A stretch of DNA of 64,000 bases from Ashinkailepas kermadecensis (taxonomy: Eukaryota; Arthropoda; Thecostraca; Neolepadidae). Both the position numbers and the translations under genes were made by a program. The notes under the pieces were generated by a model. That model did no database searches, was not told where the DNA came from, and was given only the letters and a program-made list of their open reading frames with translations. Within the stretch, counting starts at the first letter, position 1. Each line of letters opens with the position of its first letter. Location: assembly GCA_034440615.1 (NCBI GenBank), contig JAOTOM010004836.1:1-64000 (forward strand). Direction: 5' to 3'. Of this stretch, positions 11,801 through 22,979 are shown in pieces.

Positions 11801-14800
11801 ATTATTTCTGGTTTGGTATACCAAATAAGAAATTGCTTTTAGCTGCATGCCAGCTGTATTTCAGTATGTCTAGCTGTAGCTAGACAATTAAATTCATCAT
11901 ATTTTTATCACTGATTGAAATGCATAAGGAACTCAACGTGAATGACTCTCAAGGTTTTATTGTCCAATATCGATGAAAACACAATCCACAATAAACATTG
12001 GATATGCAAAGAGTTTTAAAGAAATAGCTTCTGTGTACGTACGTTGCTTACGTCAGGTATGTTCACAGATCAATTGCATTATTCCAGCTTCAACTTTCAA
12101 CTAGCCCAAATTGACCCAGATTGCAATACTGTTTGAACGCAAAATAAATGTCGTATGTGGGTTAACTTTCCATGGATGTGCGCCTCATGCACAGTCTATT
12201 TTCCATGGGCTCATCGAACTCAAGTTCAGTCATCACTTGTTTTACGTATATAGAAACAACACCGATATCTTTACAAAAACGTTCATTGTCTCATCGCAAA
12301 TAACTTGCAAATCATTATTGCTTGAGGTCACCAAATACATGATTGACATGCAAACAGATGGCCGGGAGGCATCCCACTTTGGTATAGCTTGACGAAAGTG
12401 TTTCCGTTTCCACAGCTATTGTGAAGCCCATCTGCCTACCGAAAGAGCCCCAGGCGGGGGATAACACCGGAGAAGCTCTCATCGCCGGATGGGGATACAC
12501 CGAGTTCGGTATGTGATTCATTTGTGATTCCAGATCACACTCAAACACCAGCTCATGTGGAATGCTCGCTCCAACAACACCTTGATGCGCTTCAACCCTG
12601 CGTGGCCACACATGATTCACGGCATGCACAATGTAGAGATAATACAGGCCAATGTAGTGAACGTGCAAGCACGCTCAGCTTGATCCTGATCAATTTCAGC
12701 ACGGTTTCAAGTATTTATGTCGTAGTTTGAAGCGGGTTCGGCGTCCTCTCAAGCAGGTTCGGTTTAGAGCAATTGGGACTCTCTTTTAGGAGAACTGGAC
12801 GCGGTTCACCCAAATACGGCTACAGAACAGCGCAGGTGCCTTGTTGGCATTATAGCCAGCGATTTGATCCTTGTTGCGCGGCGGTTGAAACCAAGCAGCT
12901 ACCACATCATAATAGTACAAGCAACTCCATTAGAGTTCCTTAGAGTCATTCCGGTGGCGTATCGTCCGTGTCGCATTTTGCCACATGAGGAAGATACCAG
13001 GCCAGATCAAAGTAGTGATCCCATTTTCACAATTTTGTAAATGTTGCTCCGATTCTAGTTTGTCTTCTATTTGGTAAAAATAGACGCTGAATTCGAATTC
13101 AGCAGGAAGCATTGCGACAACTGGTTCCAAGCCTGAACATTTGAAAAGAACACGTGTATTCTGTCACACAAGTACAGAAAGGCGAACGTTAACGTACGCA
13201 GTTAAGTATGAATAATAATGAACAATAGCAGAATTCGAAATTCTTCGCAAAGACGTCAGGATGAGGAATGGCAACAGTGCATTTGGTGGCATAATTCTAC
13301 TATATGTATCTGCTGTATGTAACTACTATTTGTACTAGATACTCGATATGCACTCAGGTGATATGTATCAGTTGAAAGCTCTCGCACCTCGATCTCTACT
13401 CCCATGGTACACACTGGCAGATAGCTGGAGAGGTAGTATTTACCACATTTTCCTTCGTGACTAGGCCAGGGACGATATGACCGCATGCGTACTTCAAGCC
13501 TCCACTCGACCAGAGTTCCTTCGGATACCGCAGCGCTTTGTCGACCATCCAGCTTCGGCTGTTTTGTGTCATTATGTGCTTGGCTGATGTCTTGGGACAC
13601 GCGGAAGCGATTCATGATGGAATTCTGGAGCGGTGATCACGGTGACAGGTTTGCCAATACTTCATTGTCTGGCATAAGCACCAACTCTTCGACGACTCGA
13701 CGGCAGGGTGCATCGTCAATGCTAAGTCTAAGCTCACTGGCATCGCCGACAAGATGCAGTCACACTTGATATAAAATATGTCGCATTTTGACTGTTAACG
13801 GCACCCTGCGCGATTTCATAGCGCGGAACGCCATACTCGCATTCATCAGTATCACTGCAATGACTGACATTTGGTTCCCCTGAGCCGCACACCGTACGGG
13901 CAGCTCGCGCTCGCCGGCCTCCGTGCGGCCTCTGGTCTGCACCGGGTGTCGGTCCTGGAACTACGTCTCATAGACGCAGACACGACCGGCCCTGTTGGAC
14001 AGCGGCATCTCCCCGGTCAGCCAGCTCGTCCACAGTGGCAGTAGTTGTGCCGGTCGACTGCGGTGTTTCCCCGTGCACGGCTACTGGGCGCCACGTGGCG
14101 CTCTTTGTATCGCGACTGTGGTGCAGACAGTCGGGTTTTCCCGCCCGACTTTTTTTCCCGAGTGGGTCGTTTAGTTTGCCGAAGGTCAGTTGCCGACTCT
14201 CTTGGAGGCAGACACCGTCCAGTCAGCACGTAAAACGTCATGTTTTGCAGAACTTACTTCACCCCCCGGACGGGGCGCCAGGTGTGTGTGTGGGGGGAGG
14301 GGGGGGGGGTGACGTATCCGTTCTATTGCACCGTGCAATTATTGACGACGCTGCATTCCTTCTGATAGATAGAGCTACGCAGCACCTTTGCAATACCGCT
14401 TCACCACAGCTTTAAGAACAGGATATCAGTACGTAGGCAAATCGCATGCGGGTGGGTGTTTACAGCACAGAAGCCTAGCATTGGCTAATGGGATTGCAGT
14501 CAACATCTTGAGTGCTTTCACGATAAGCATCGGCTAACAGCTGGTTTCACATCAAGCAAATGCGCGTCACTTCATCTCGCCGGCTTTTTTAACTGGCCGC
14601 CGTGCTCACCTGGATGCCCCTTCCACTTGGTTTGCTGAAGGTGCCGCTAGAATTGCAGGATCACGCGGAAGGTCGTGACGTCGATGGGCTAGCGAGCGCA
14701 CCTGGACGTCGCTTCTGTTTTTGATCCGCTAAAGCCGTCACTTTCATCTTGCTGTCGGCACCCGCTGGAAAGGAAGCGGCGGCTGACAAACAGACTGCAT

Positions 14801-16797
14801 ACCTTCGTCAAAGTTGCTTCTGATGTGTCCAAATTGGTGATATGTTTTCTAAGCAGTGGCTACCTAGTCACAGAAACTGCGCGATAACGTCGAAATTGCT
14901 TGCATGCGTACCGCAAAAACAACTATATTGCTCTATCGCTGTATGATGGCCAGCGGTGCCAAAATTGCTGGAAGCCTTGCTGTCAGTAATTTAAATCCTG
15001 CCGAGCTTCGTGGCACTACTACACTTGGTTGTGCCATTTTCACCTTGTATGTGCCATTTCCACATTGTATGTGCCATTTTCACATTTTATGTGCCTGTTT
15101 CCACATTTTATGTGCCATTTAAAAGTCATGCACGACCATGCCGAAGTGAAGCGCTGGACGTTGTTATGGTCGAAAGAAGAGAAGGTAGCATGAGTGAAAC
15201 ATTCCTTCTGTTCCGGTACCACGGGCCTTTCCACTCAAAACGCAGCCTCGTGACCAGCTAACCCTCCCGCTGAACATGTTCTAATGTCCGGAGCCTCGAC
15301 CGTGGCGCGAGTAGCGGCCACTTTGGAGGCAGCGCATCACGACCGTGCGCTCATCCAGTCCATCGGGCATGCATGGAGGGAGCAGACACATACCCCTCCC
15401 ATCCACAATACAGAGAGCAGACCACGGCGGCCCACTCTCCCGTCCACAATACAGAGAGCAGACCACGCCCAAAGGAAACAGCAGGCCCACCTCCCGTCCA
15501 CAATACAGAGAGCAGACCACGGCGGCCCACTCTCCCTAAAAAAGACGTCCACAATACAGAGAGCAGACCACGGCGGCCCACTTCCCCCGTCCACAATACA
15601 GAGAGCAGACCACGGCGGCCCACTCCCCCGTCCACAATACAGAGAGCAGACCACGGCGGCCCACTCTCCCGTCCACAATACAGAGAGCAGACCACGGCGG
15701 CCCACTTCCCCCGTCCACAATACAGAGAGCAGACCACGGCCGCCCACTTCCCCCGTCCACAATACAGAGAGCAGACCACGGCGGCCCACTCCCCCGTCCA
15801 CAATACAGAGAGCAGACCACGGCGGCCCACTTCCCCCGTCCACAACGCCACCGGTCGGCCTGGTAACCCGAGTGCTCGTCCCGCGCAGGCGGCAATTCGT
15901 CGTCGCACATGCGGTTCGCCATCGTGAACTTCACCGATCCGGCCACGTGCAAGGCCAACTACAACCGGCTGCGGGTGGGTGTCGACCCCGGGGTTCACCT
16001 GTGCGCCAGCGGGAACGACAAGAACCTGCCGAGCGACTGCACGCCCGACTCTCTGGAGTCGCGCTGTCAGGGCGGAGTGGACGCGTGTCAGGTGGGTGTC
16101 CGGGACGGAGTGGAGGAGTGTCAGGTGAGTGCCAAGCGGAGTGGACGTGTGCCAGGTGAGTGCCATGGAGAATAGACGCGTGTCAGGTGGGTGTCCGGGA
16201 CGGAGTGGAGGAGTGTCAGGTGAGTGCCAAGGCGGAGTGGGCGTGTACCAGGTGAGTGCCATGGAGAATAAACGCGTCTCAGGTGAGGTTTAGCACGGAG
16301 TGGACGCATGTAAGGCGAGTGTCATGGCAGAGTGGAGGAGTGTCAGGCGAGTGCCAAGACGGAGTGGACGCGTGTCACTTGAGTGCCCGGGACGGCGTTT
16401 GTATTGATATGTATATACATATGGATGTACGTATTCGTGTGTGCGTGGGTGGGTGTGTCTGCATAGCGAACCACGAATTCAGTGGGATTATTACTTTTCC
16501 TGCGCCACACCATCTAGATGCAGCTTGGGCCTATTGAGGAAAGCTGCACTGCATATGGAAGATGCATGGCGTATTGTAAGGGTCAACATCAGCCAAATCC
16601 AACAAGCCCGTCGGTTTCAGGGCGACAGCGGAGGACCACTGATGACGTTCGAAGAGCTGTCGAAGGGCCTCATCAGATTCCACACAGTGGGCGTGGTCTC
16701 TTTCGCGGTGGGGTGCGGCAGCCCCGACTTCCCGGGCCTCTACACGCGGCTGGACAGCTTTCTGGACTGGATCGCCAAAACTATCGCCCAGAACTGA
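5780..16797 (+). CDS. Clip-domain trypsin-like serine protease, left-arm copy (7 exons)
   Basis: Seven exons join in frame: 5780-5855, 8639-8874, 9536-9765, 10329-10516, 12416-12508, 15889-16091 and 16621-16797 (1203 nt, 400 residues). All introns are GT-AG and the phases agree. Residues 1-25 look like a signal peptide. A Pro/Thr-rich stretch follows, then a clip domain with six Cys (59, 69, 75, 95, 105, 106). The protease domain starts at IVGG (126). The triad is His174 (TAAHC), Asp230 (NDIALL) and Ser345 (GDSGGP). Asp339 sits six residues before the Ser, which predicts trypsin-like specificity for Arg/Lys. Cys116 probably ties the clip chain to the catalytic chain. Family knowledge: such proteins are secreted zymogens in haemolymph cascades (melanisation, Toll, clotting). 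Its exact cascade is unknown. Oddities: P1 of the activation site is Phe125, and an extra Cys-containing loop precedes the active-site Ser. Confidence 0.9.
6440..6875. repeat. Minisatellite, 43 bp unit, about 10 copies (intron 1, left)
   Basis: Units with core CTCATAACCCATCAACCTG and ACACTCGGAGCATGAAT. Only about three units remain in the right arm (53105-53240). Confidence 0.92.
6995..7480. repeat. Minisatellite, 40 bp unit, about 12 copies (intron 1, left)
   Basis: Units with cores CACCACGATACAGGCTGCC and ACACCACATTGTCTACCTC. The right-arm partner at 52310-52995 has about 17. Confidence 0.93.
8080..8239 (+). mobile_element. tRNA-derived SINE with 14 bp target duplication
   Basis: Bounded by the perfect direct repeat AGTGAAATTGCACA (8066-8079 and 8240-8253). 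An A-box-like segment (GTGGTTCAGGGGTAAG) and a B box (GGTTCGAGTC) form the tRNA-like head. A roughly 85 bp unrelated body follows, ending in an AATAACCAACC tail. Same family as 27240-27408. Absent from the right arm. Confidence 0.92.
8639..8874 (+). CDS. Protease exon 2, clip domain (left copy)
   Basis: The acceptor is TTTCAG at 8633-8638 and the donor GTCAGT at 8875. The exon encodes residues 26-104: a Pro/Thr/Ser-rich spacer, then Cys 1-4 of the clip domain (DSPC, GLCQ, RQCG, SICG). The final CC pair is supplied by exon 3. The reading frame is not the longest open frame here; it is fixed by splice phases and the clip motif. Confidence 0.85.
8875..9535 (+). other. Intron 2 of the left protease gene
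   Basis: GT-AG intron, 661 bp, no repeat array or recognisable element seen. The right-arm intron 2 (51871-51169) is collinear with small indels. Confidence 0.8.
9536..9765 (+). CDS. Protease exon 3, activation site and catalytic His (left copy)
   Basis: The exon starts with TGC TGT CCG (CCP, end of the clip domain). It runs through CGLTK, the LPF/IVGG activation junction and TAAHC (His174), and ends at a GTGAGT donor in phase 2. Its last 60 or so bases, together with the donor, are tandemly repeated in the following intron. Confidence 0.9.
9766..9945 (+). repeat. 62 bp tandem repeats of the exon 3 end plus splice donor (left)
   Basis: About 2.9 copies follow exon 3. Each repeats the exon segment for IIGHQWIVTAAHCITREGP and a GTGAGT donor; donors fall at 9766, 9828 and 9890. 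62 is not a multiple of 3, so use of the next donor would shift the frame. Confidence 0.92.
9961..10135. repeat. Minisatellite, 31 bp unit (intron 3, left)
   Basis: About 5.5 copies with cores TCCTCAGCTGACTCAGC and TATGGTACAATAGT. Partner at 50455-50615. Confidence 0.92.
10329..10516 (+). CDS. Protease exon 4, catalytic Asp (left copy)
   Basis: Encodes residues 181-244, including RLGDLNL and NDIALLKL with catalytic Asp230. The acceptor chosen is CATTTCAG ending at 10328, because it joins phase 2 to phase 2 and yields a normal RLGD segment. The open frame continues upstream to about 10180 but does not resemble the family there. The donor is GTAGGA at 10517. The coding part is identical in protein sequence to the right copy. 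Confidence 0.83.
10517..12415 (+). other. Intron 4 of the left protease gene
   Basis: 1.9 kb GT-AG intron, collinear with the right arm. Holds a pyrimidine and G-rich low-complexity patch (10600-10670) and a left-specific 19 bp tandem array. Confidence 0.75.
11325..11470. repeat. 19 bp tandem repeat, about 8 copies (left only)
   Basis: Units ATGTTTCACTTGAAACTGG. The right arm has about one unit near 49350-49370, so this expanded in the left arm or contracted in the right. Confidence 0.9.
12416..12508 (+). CDS. Protease exon 5, PICLP and AGWG motifs (left copy)
   Basis: A short 93 nt exon between TTTCCACAG and GTATGT. It encodes AIVKPICLP, whose Cys pairs with the clip-linker Cys in this family, and ends with AGWGYTEF. 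Both ends are phase 1. Confidence 0.88.
12509..15888 (+). other. Intron 5 of the left protease gene
   Basis: 3.4 kb GT-AG intron. Contains a 20 bp tandem repeat near 15030-15122 (TGTGCCATTTTCACATT core) and the 42 bp minisatellite. The right intron is longer because of a 2.7 kb insertion and array expansion. Confidence 0.75.
15395..15850. repeat. Minisatellite, 42 bp unit, about 10 copies (intron 5, left)
   Basis: Units with cores CACAATACAGAGAGCAGACC and ACGGCGGCCCACTTCCCCC. The array ends about 40 bp before the exon 6 acceptor. Partner at 41495-42680 has about 28 units. Confidence 0.94.
15889..16091 (+). CDS. Protease exon 6, S1-pocket region (left copy)
   Basis: The acceptor is CCGCGCAG and the donor CAG|GTGGGT. 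It encodes GGNSSSHMRFAIVNF, ATCKANY, then HLCASG and an extra loop with two Cys (SDC, SRC) before GGVDACQ, which carries the S1 Asp339. The end is in phase 0 and joins directly to GDSGGP. The exon end with its donor is amplified into intron 6. Confidence 0.88.
16092..16390 (+). repeat. About 32 bp tandem repeats of the exon 6 end plus donor (left)
   Basis: About nine diverged copies downstream of exon 6, each resembling the exon end GCGGAGTGGACGCGTGTCAG followed by a GTGGGT or GTGAGT donor. The right arm (about 41045-41249) has fewer. Confidence 0.87.
16621..16797 (+). CDS. Protease exon 7, catalytic Ser and stop (left copy)
   Basis: Follows GGTTTCAG. It starts GDSGGPLM with catalytic Ser345, continues through VGCGSPDFPGLYTRL, and ends DWIAKTIAQN before TGA at 16795-16797. 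The 3' UTR extends downstream; no clear AATAAA was identified. Confidence 0.92.
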   Translation, partial: GDSGGPLMTFEELSKGLIRFHTVGVVSFAVGCGSPDFPGLYTRLDSFLDWIAKTIAQN

Positions 16798-17929
16798 AGC
16801 TGGCGGGGCGCCAGGCTGGGTAGCGATGACGTCACGATGGCGTGTCACGCTGGCCGCCGTGTCCGGGCTGATCAGCTGATTAACGTGCTGACGACGCGAC
16901 TGCATGGACTGCTGCCGCCGGTCACGCTGTCTGGCAACATTGCCACCGCCTTCTCCGGAGCAGTTTTGAATTTGTTTACTGGCGTTGAGCTTTAGTGACG
17001 TTAACTTGGTAAACTTTGTTTGAGAGTCCCTCTTCCGACTTGAGTGTTGCCAACTGAGATAGCAATGTTATACCGCATGCTTCGGTCAGTCGGGGATACA
17101 TTTGCAATTCGTCATACAAGATGCATCTTGAAAATACTTTTTAAGAACTTTTTTTTACTACTTTTTCTGTTTTAACTTCCTAAATGCAATTTTATATATG
17201 TGAGCTCTTGTATGATGCTTTATGCCACTGAGATAAAAGACATTGCTTTTCGACCGCCTGCACCGATATACCTCTCTCACCGATGCATTCTCCTCGAATA
17301 TTTTCCGTCAGTTACGATTTCCTTGCATCGCCAGGCACCAGGCTGTGTGACGTGCAAAACGTCTACGGCCAAAACTAATTCGATCTCGCGGAGTGGAACT
17401 GTGTGGCATTGAAGTGGGTGTATCGGCTGGCATCTGAGCTATTCTTGAAGCTGAGGCTAATTCTTAGGTCTGTCAGAGGAACCGCAGGGACGAAGGGGAG
17501 GGATCTATTCGCAATACGTACCGCCGCACCGTTGCCAGGCAACTGTCCGACTGTGCTTGCTGTGGTCGATTGTACAAGGAACGTTGCCATGGTTGAACAA
17601 ATAGGCTGCGCCTCGATTTTTCGCATGTAGAACGTTATACTCACCAGAAAATTATCATCTCATTATAATTTCCATTTGGAGGTTGAATGGTGTTGCCTTA
17701 CAATTAATTGTTCTGTGATAAAGTGCACAATATTCACAAGAAAGTGTAGCCAGAGATTCTGTTAAAGGATGAAAGAAAAATATGCTCTGTATTTAGTTGA
17801 CGAAACTTTTATCTCTCCATGTTCAGGATTACAAAGTGCAAATCCAACCCTGGACGTGACTTACTGTGTATTTCGTAGTACTGACTTGTCAGGAAGCGGC
17901 CAGATTGTGAGCCGCACTGTTACGCTTGC
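16798..17929 (+). other. 3' UTR and 3' flank of the left protease gene
   Basis: Collinear with 40640-39510 in the right arm at about 95 percent by eye. No further gene recognised. Confidence 0.6.
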
Positions 17930-20900
17930 TCGCGTTTTTCGGGACCGATGATGCATGATTTCTGCCTACGTTTGTTATTTGTGATTCATTTTGTCATCTG
18001 TGTGTGTGGGATGCCTTTGTGCTTTCAATACATGTTGTCATTAGTATCCATGGTGTTATTCGTACTCTTAATGGTTAGAAAATGAAGTTGAAGTTTTCGG
18101 TTTAGTCAGCTTCCATGGACACATTGCGGTTTAGCGTGAGAAAATGTCTAATCCCTTCGGAATTAAACGCTCTTATTGGAGTAATTCCGCATTGAAAGGG
18201 AACATTTGGCACTATAATCGAGCATCAAGTGCAAAGTGAATTAAACGAGCCTAGCCATTGTTAAGCAAAACTGGTGAAAGCTAGACTGTACATCATAAGC
18301 CACTAATAAGAGTCTCTTCAACGTTAGATATTTAAGAATCTTTTCAGACGTTTCTCTTGCTCCCACATATGCACATATTTTTGGTTGTGACATCATTTTC
18401 AATATGCGTCTAATAGGTTTATGTTGATTGTTATATCTCCTCAGAACATGGAATATTCGCAAGGCGAAATGACCATCTTCCTCCCAGGAAATTGACACCG
18501 TCTTCCCTCCTCATTGACACCCCCCAATATCAGCTTTTCTGGACACCATGGTACTCGAGGCAGAAAATTATGTCCCCCCACACTCGTCGCTCTCCCGGCC
18601 GTTACCACGTGCCGTGGTGGAACGACGAGTGTCAACGCGCCGTCGCTCTGCGGCGGCGGGCTGAGCGAAAATTTCGCCAAAATCTTACCCCACAAAACAT
18701 GTTACAAGCCCGCGAGGCTAAAAAACGTTGTCAGCAGATTATCCTTACGGCCAAAAAACGCAGCTGGCATCCCTATTCAAACTCATTCAACCGTTTTACC
18801 TCATCGGTCAAATTTTGACCCAAATTCGCTCTTTCGCAAATGGCAGATCCCCACACCGCGGATTCCCACAACTCACAAATAACCAAAGCAGCATCACAGA
18901 ACCCTCAGACGTCGCGAAACACTTTGTCACCTGTTATGCTGACATCTCCTCAAATACACAATACTCACAACACACCATCGACTTCCTACAAACCACTCTC
19001 GCCACCTGCAACTTTACCTCGGACAACACTGAACCATATAATGCCCCCTTTACTCCCTATGAACTAAGCTTATCCCTTTCCAAAGTAACCAACACTGCGG
19101 CTGGCCCTGACTAATTGGCATACCCCTTCTTCCAAAATATATCCGACTCCGGAAAAGACAACCTCCTTTCGGCACTAAACCAACTATGGAATGACGGCAC
19201 CTTCCCCCTTTCCTGGTCTACTAGCACTATCATTCCTATCGCTAAACCTCGCAAACCTCGCGACCTTCCCTCTAGCTATCGACTTATCTCTCTCACTAGT
19301 TGTGCCTCTGAAATCTTTGAGCGCATGGTTAATGGACGAATCAGAGTCCACCTCTAAAACAACGAAATTATCTCCCACTTTCAAAGCGGCTTTCGACCCA
19401 GACACAGGACCGCCGACAACCTCATCCAATTAGTTGACTCGATACAGCGCGGTTTCATGAAATAAACATGAAGCCGTCGCACTTTTTCTCGACTTAAAAT
19501 CCGCATTCAATAAAGTACACAGTTCGACCCTCCGACTCAAATTACATCGTATTGGCATCAGAGGCAGAATGGCAAATTTATCACCAACTTTCTCGCTAAT
19601 AGAACATTCACCGTCCGCTGCGGCAATATCCATTCTCGGCACCACAAACTTGATCAAGGCGTCCCACAAGGCAGCGTGTTATCCCCCACCCTTTTTCTTA
19701 TCATGATCAACGATGCTCTCGCTAACCTCCACAACATAGCCCCCTGTCTAAAATACTCCATTTAAGCCGATGATTTGGCCATATGGTGCACGCACCCATC
19801 GGCAGACACAGCAAATTATTTAATGCAGCGCGCCATAAATCAAATTGATTCCTGGTGCTCCCTTTGGGGACTGCAAATCTCCCTCGCCAAAGCCGTCACA
19901 ATGCTTTTCTCCCGGCTTTACTCGTACATCCCACCTCTTACATCGCTCCGTTATCGCGAGCAAATTATCCCTCACCAAACCACATTCACATATCTTGGCA
20001 TCGTACTAGACAAAAGTCTTCGTGTCGGCCCCAATGTTGCTTATCTTAAACAACGTTGCGCAAAACGCCTAAATCTGCTGCGCTGTATCTCCGGTCGCGA
20101 CTGGGGTGCAGACAGGGCTACCCTCAACACAATGTATATTACTCCGATTCGCTCAATCCTGGAATACAATGCGTTTATCTTCGATCATATATCTCCTTCA
20201 CACATCGCAACACTTGAACGCATACAGAATCACGCACTTCGCCTCATCACCGGAGCACACCGCACCACGCCCATCACTAGTCTCCGGGCTGAGGCCCACC
20301 TCCCCAGCTTACAACACCGAAGAACACTCCAACTAGTCAGATACCACTTTCGGACCACAACACAGCACAACCACCCTGCCAACCTCGCACTCTCTAAACC
20401 TCACGTTCGACGTTCATATAATAGAAACAAACACAATATTGCCACACATTTGAACCGTGTCCTTACTTTCGCACTCAAATTCGCCAAGGTAATCCACGGC
20501 AAATTACCTCCCCTACTCCCCTTTTGGCACATGTATCACCTCAATCTCGAACATCTCTTCCACCACAACAAAAATTACTTTCCCCCTTCGAAACCCAACA
20601 AACATTTTTCGAATATCAAACAGCCCACCCCCATTACACATACTTCTACACGGATGGCTCCCGTACCACAGACGGTACGGGAGCTGCCTGGTGCGGTGGA
20701 CCCAACTTTGGCCAAATAAAATTAACATCACACCACTCGGTTTACACTTCAGAGTTAGTCGCAATCTTCGCCTGTCTACACCACATCACCACACCAACCA
20801 TCATCTGCACTGACTCACGTTCATCTATCGACGCTCGCTAAAATTCGCAGCCATCGGCGACCTCCATGGTCAGCAACATTATTCAACAAGAGCTACCAAC

Positions 20901-22491
20901 ACTCACATTTCCATATTAAACCTTCGCCAGATGGCCTTCTTCCCGACAACACACACCCACATGAAACCCCCCTCCCCCACCCCAACCCCGCCCACAAAAC
21001 ACACAAAATTTCCTTTCCCCCCCAACCCCCCCCCCCCCCCCCCCAAAAAAAAAAAATAAAAAAAAAATATAAAAAAAAAATTATTTATCATCTATCCCTA
21101 CCAATAAAAAAAAAAAACCTCCCTCCTTTTCTCCAAAATTCCGATCCAATTTGGCCATAATGGACGGTTCTCCGTGATAAACACCCTTGCTCATTGAGCT
21201 ACTATTTCATTCTTGCACAGCACCAAACTTGGGGAAGTAATTTGAAGTAAACGCTATCATCTCCGTTTTCGCAAAACATATACATTATAGGTTATTTACG
21301 TTATATAGGTATAGGTTATATAGGTATAGGTTATACCTATAGGTTATATAGGTCATATCACACTAGGTAGGCAGAGACCGATCCAATTTGGCCATAATGG
21401 ACGGTTCTCCATATAAATTTGTTGGTTTTTTATACGGGTTTTCCGCGACTTGTTTTCACCTTCTCCAGGTTTTTCCAAGCTTTAACCCAAAAAAAACCAA
21501 AAAAAAAAACAGCGCCCGCCCCACGACTCGCCCTGGGCGCGGGCCTCCGCTTCGCTTTTCAGGTCGCAGGTGGGCAGTAGAGCCTCTCCGCAGGTTACGA
21601 TGCTGCCCACCCTCCAAGTGTCCTTCTAAGTGTCGTGTATGTATGTATGTATGTGTATGTTTCACCTGTGTATGTATGCATCGGCCCTTACGCAACATTC
21701 CTTGCTTGTTGGCGTCTCATCTTTCCTGTCTTTCTGATTTGATATAACCGGATGCCACGTAAGTCGGATTAAAGTAACTCTTTCCTTAACGTAGCATATC
21801 TCTAGCGGATGACATTTTGCCTCTGCTAAAGATGGAAAAAAAATACATAACTTGCATTCGGCGTTTGGTAGCTGTAAACTCGAACTGCAACTCGAATTGC
21901 ATCGTGCGTCTCATTATGTTTCATTTTTTACGTTTGCTCGGAGCAAGGGTCAAGTCCTACTTACTACTTATTAGTTCTACTTCATCCACTGAGACACTGA
22001 TTTATCGTGTTTGTATCCAGTAAGGAAACCAGGGGGGGGGGGCTAAGTGTGATATAACCCCGTCGTGCCAGAGTGGTCCCATTTCGGAGCGCTTCGTGTG
22101 ACGAATTAAGCTTCGATTAAGCTGTGTTTGCCCGCTGGAGACCAGGAAAAACTGGGGGCCCCCTGAGGAATGGAAGGCTCCCACGAATCGCGTCGATATT
22201 TGGAAAAATTGCGCCTAGGTACTTACAAATTCCGCTGGGCCCCAAAAAATTCCCATCGAGCCAACACAATTTCAGTCGGGCGCCCAGAACAACGACAACA
22301 AGGCTCCGAAAATTTGCGCCGTGGCCCGAGAATCACACTTTAGGTCCTACAAATTCGCGCTTGGTTTCCATAATTCGCGGCGAGCGTCACAAATTCACGC
22401 CGAGGGCCCCAATCCATACAGTGGGAACTCGCAAAATCGTGTCGGGGCCCCAAGAATTCCCGACGGGGCCACAAACAAATCCCGTCGGGGC
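17930..22491. mobile_element. Left-arm-specific 4.6 kb segment
   Basis: Absent at the matching point of the right arm (about 39505-39510), where the flanks are joined. It holds unassigned sequence (17930-18444), a dead non-LTR element (18445-21842), unassigned sequence (21843-22130) and a degenerate tandem region (22140-22491). Confidence 0.78.
18445..21842 (+). pseudogene. 5'-truncated non-LTR retrotransposon, RT with RNase H remnant
   Basis: Homologous to the element at 31236-36899, starting where that element is in the linker between endonuclease and RT. Recognisable blocks: PWWNDECQRA, NQLWNDGTFP, YRLISLTSCA, DQGVPQGSVLSPTLF, then YADD with its Tyr codon changed to TAA (19763-19765), then WGLQISLAKAVTM. 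The RNase H start (TDGSRTTDGTGAAW) is followed by a collapse into C/A-rich low complexity (20870-21120). Its 3' UTR (to about 21842) matches 36380-36899 and ends in an A-run. Several frameshifts. Inactive. Confidence 0.88.
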
Positions 22492-22600
22492 TCCGCAAAA
22501 TTTCGGTCTCTGTTCCCCAATGCGGACAGCAGGACCCTGAGAGGTCGCACCAGGGACCGAAAATCGCACCGGGGGCCCCAAATCGCGTTATATATTTTAT
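22140..22600. repeat. Degenerate tandem region with GGGGCCCC/AAATTCGC motifs
   Basis: Roughly 25-30 bp periodic alternation of G/C-rich GGGCCCC cores and AAATTC-type spacers, highly diverged. Only its last part is present in the right arm (39410-39500). Confidence 0.6.
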
Positions 22601-22979
22601 ACAAATCTGCACCACTTCAGAAACCATGATGGCGTCAAGAACGCTTTCGTCACGATCCGATTCGTCTACAGACAACACATGCACCAGTTTCGGCGGCATT
22701 GCCCATAGGTTGCGCCAAATATACATAATAGGGATGTGTGCAGTTATCTAACTACCTCATGTAAGAACGAAGATACATGTGTGACGGTTGAGTTGATGAA
22801 TGTGATCATAGGCACTACATCTACTAGCTCAATGATAAGTGTGATTGCGGTTATCTAGATTGCACACAAGTTTGATGATGACTGGAAATTAATAGATCAA
22901 TGGAATGAATCTGGATCAAGCTGTGAATCAATCTCTATGCTCAGAATTCGAGATATGAATGCATTGATGATCCCGGAGT
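22600..22979. other. Non-coding arm sequence before the inner satA element
   Basis: Collinear with 39390-39000 in inverted orientation. No gene recognised. Confidence 0.6.

Noticed and set aside
13870..13990. Candidate extra protease exon (arm-conserved, ends near RLIDAD)
   Set aside because: The required phase gives a stop after about 30 codons, and exon 5 joins perfectly in phase to 15889. Conservation between arms is no more than for the other introns.
18840..19067. Separate small genes inside the left retrotransposon
   Set aside because: These are frame-shifted pieces of the same reverse transcriptase region.
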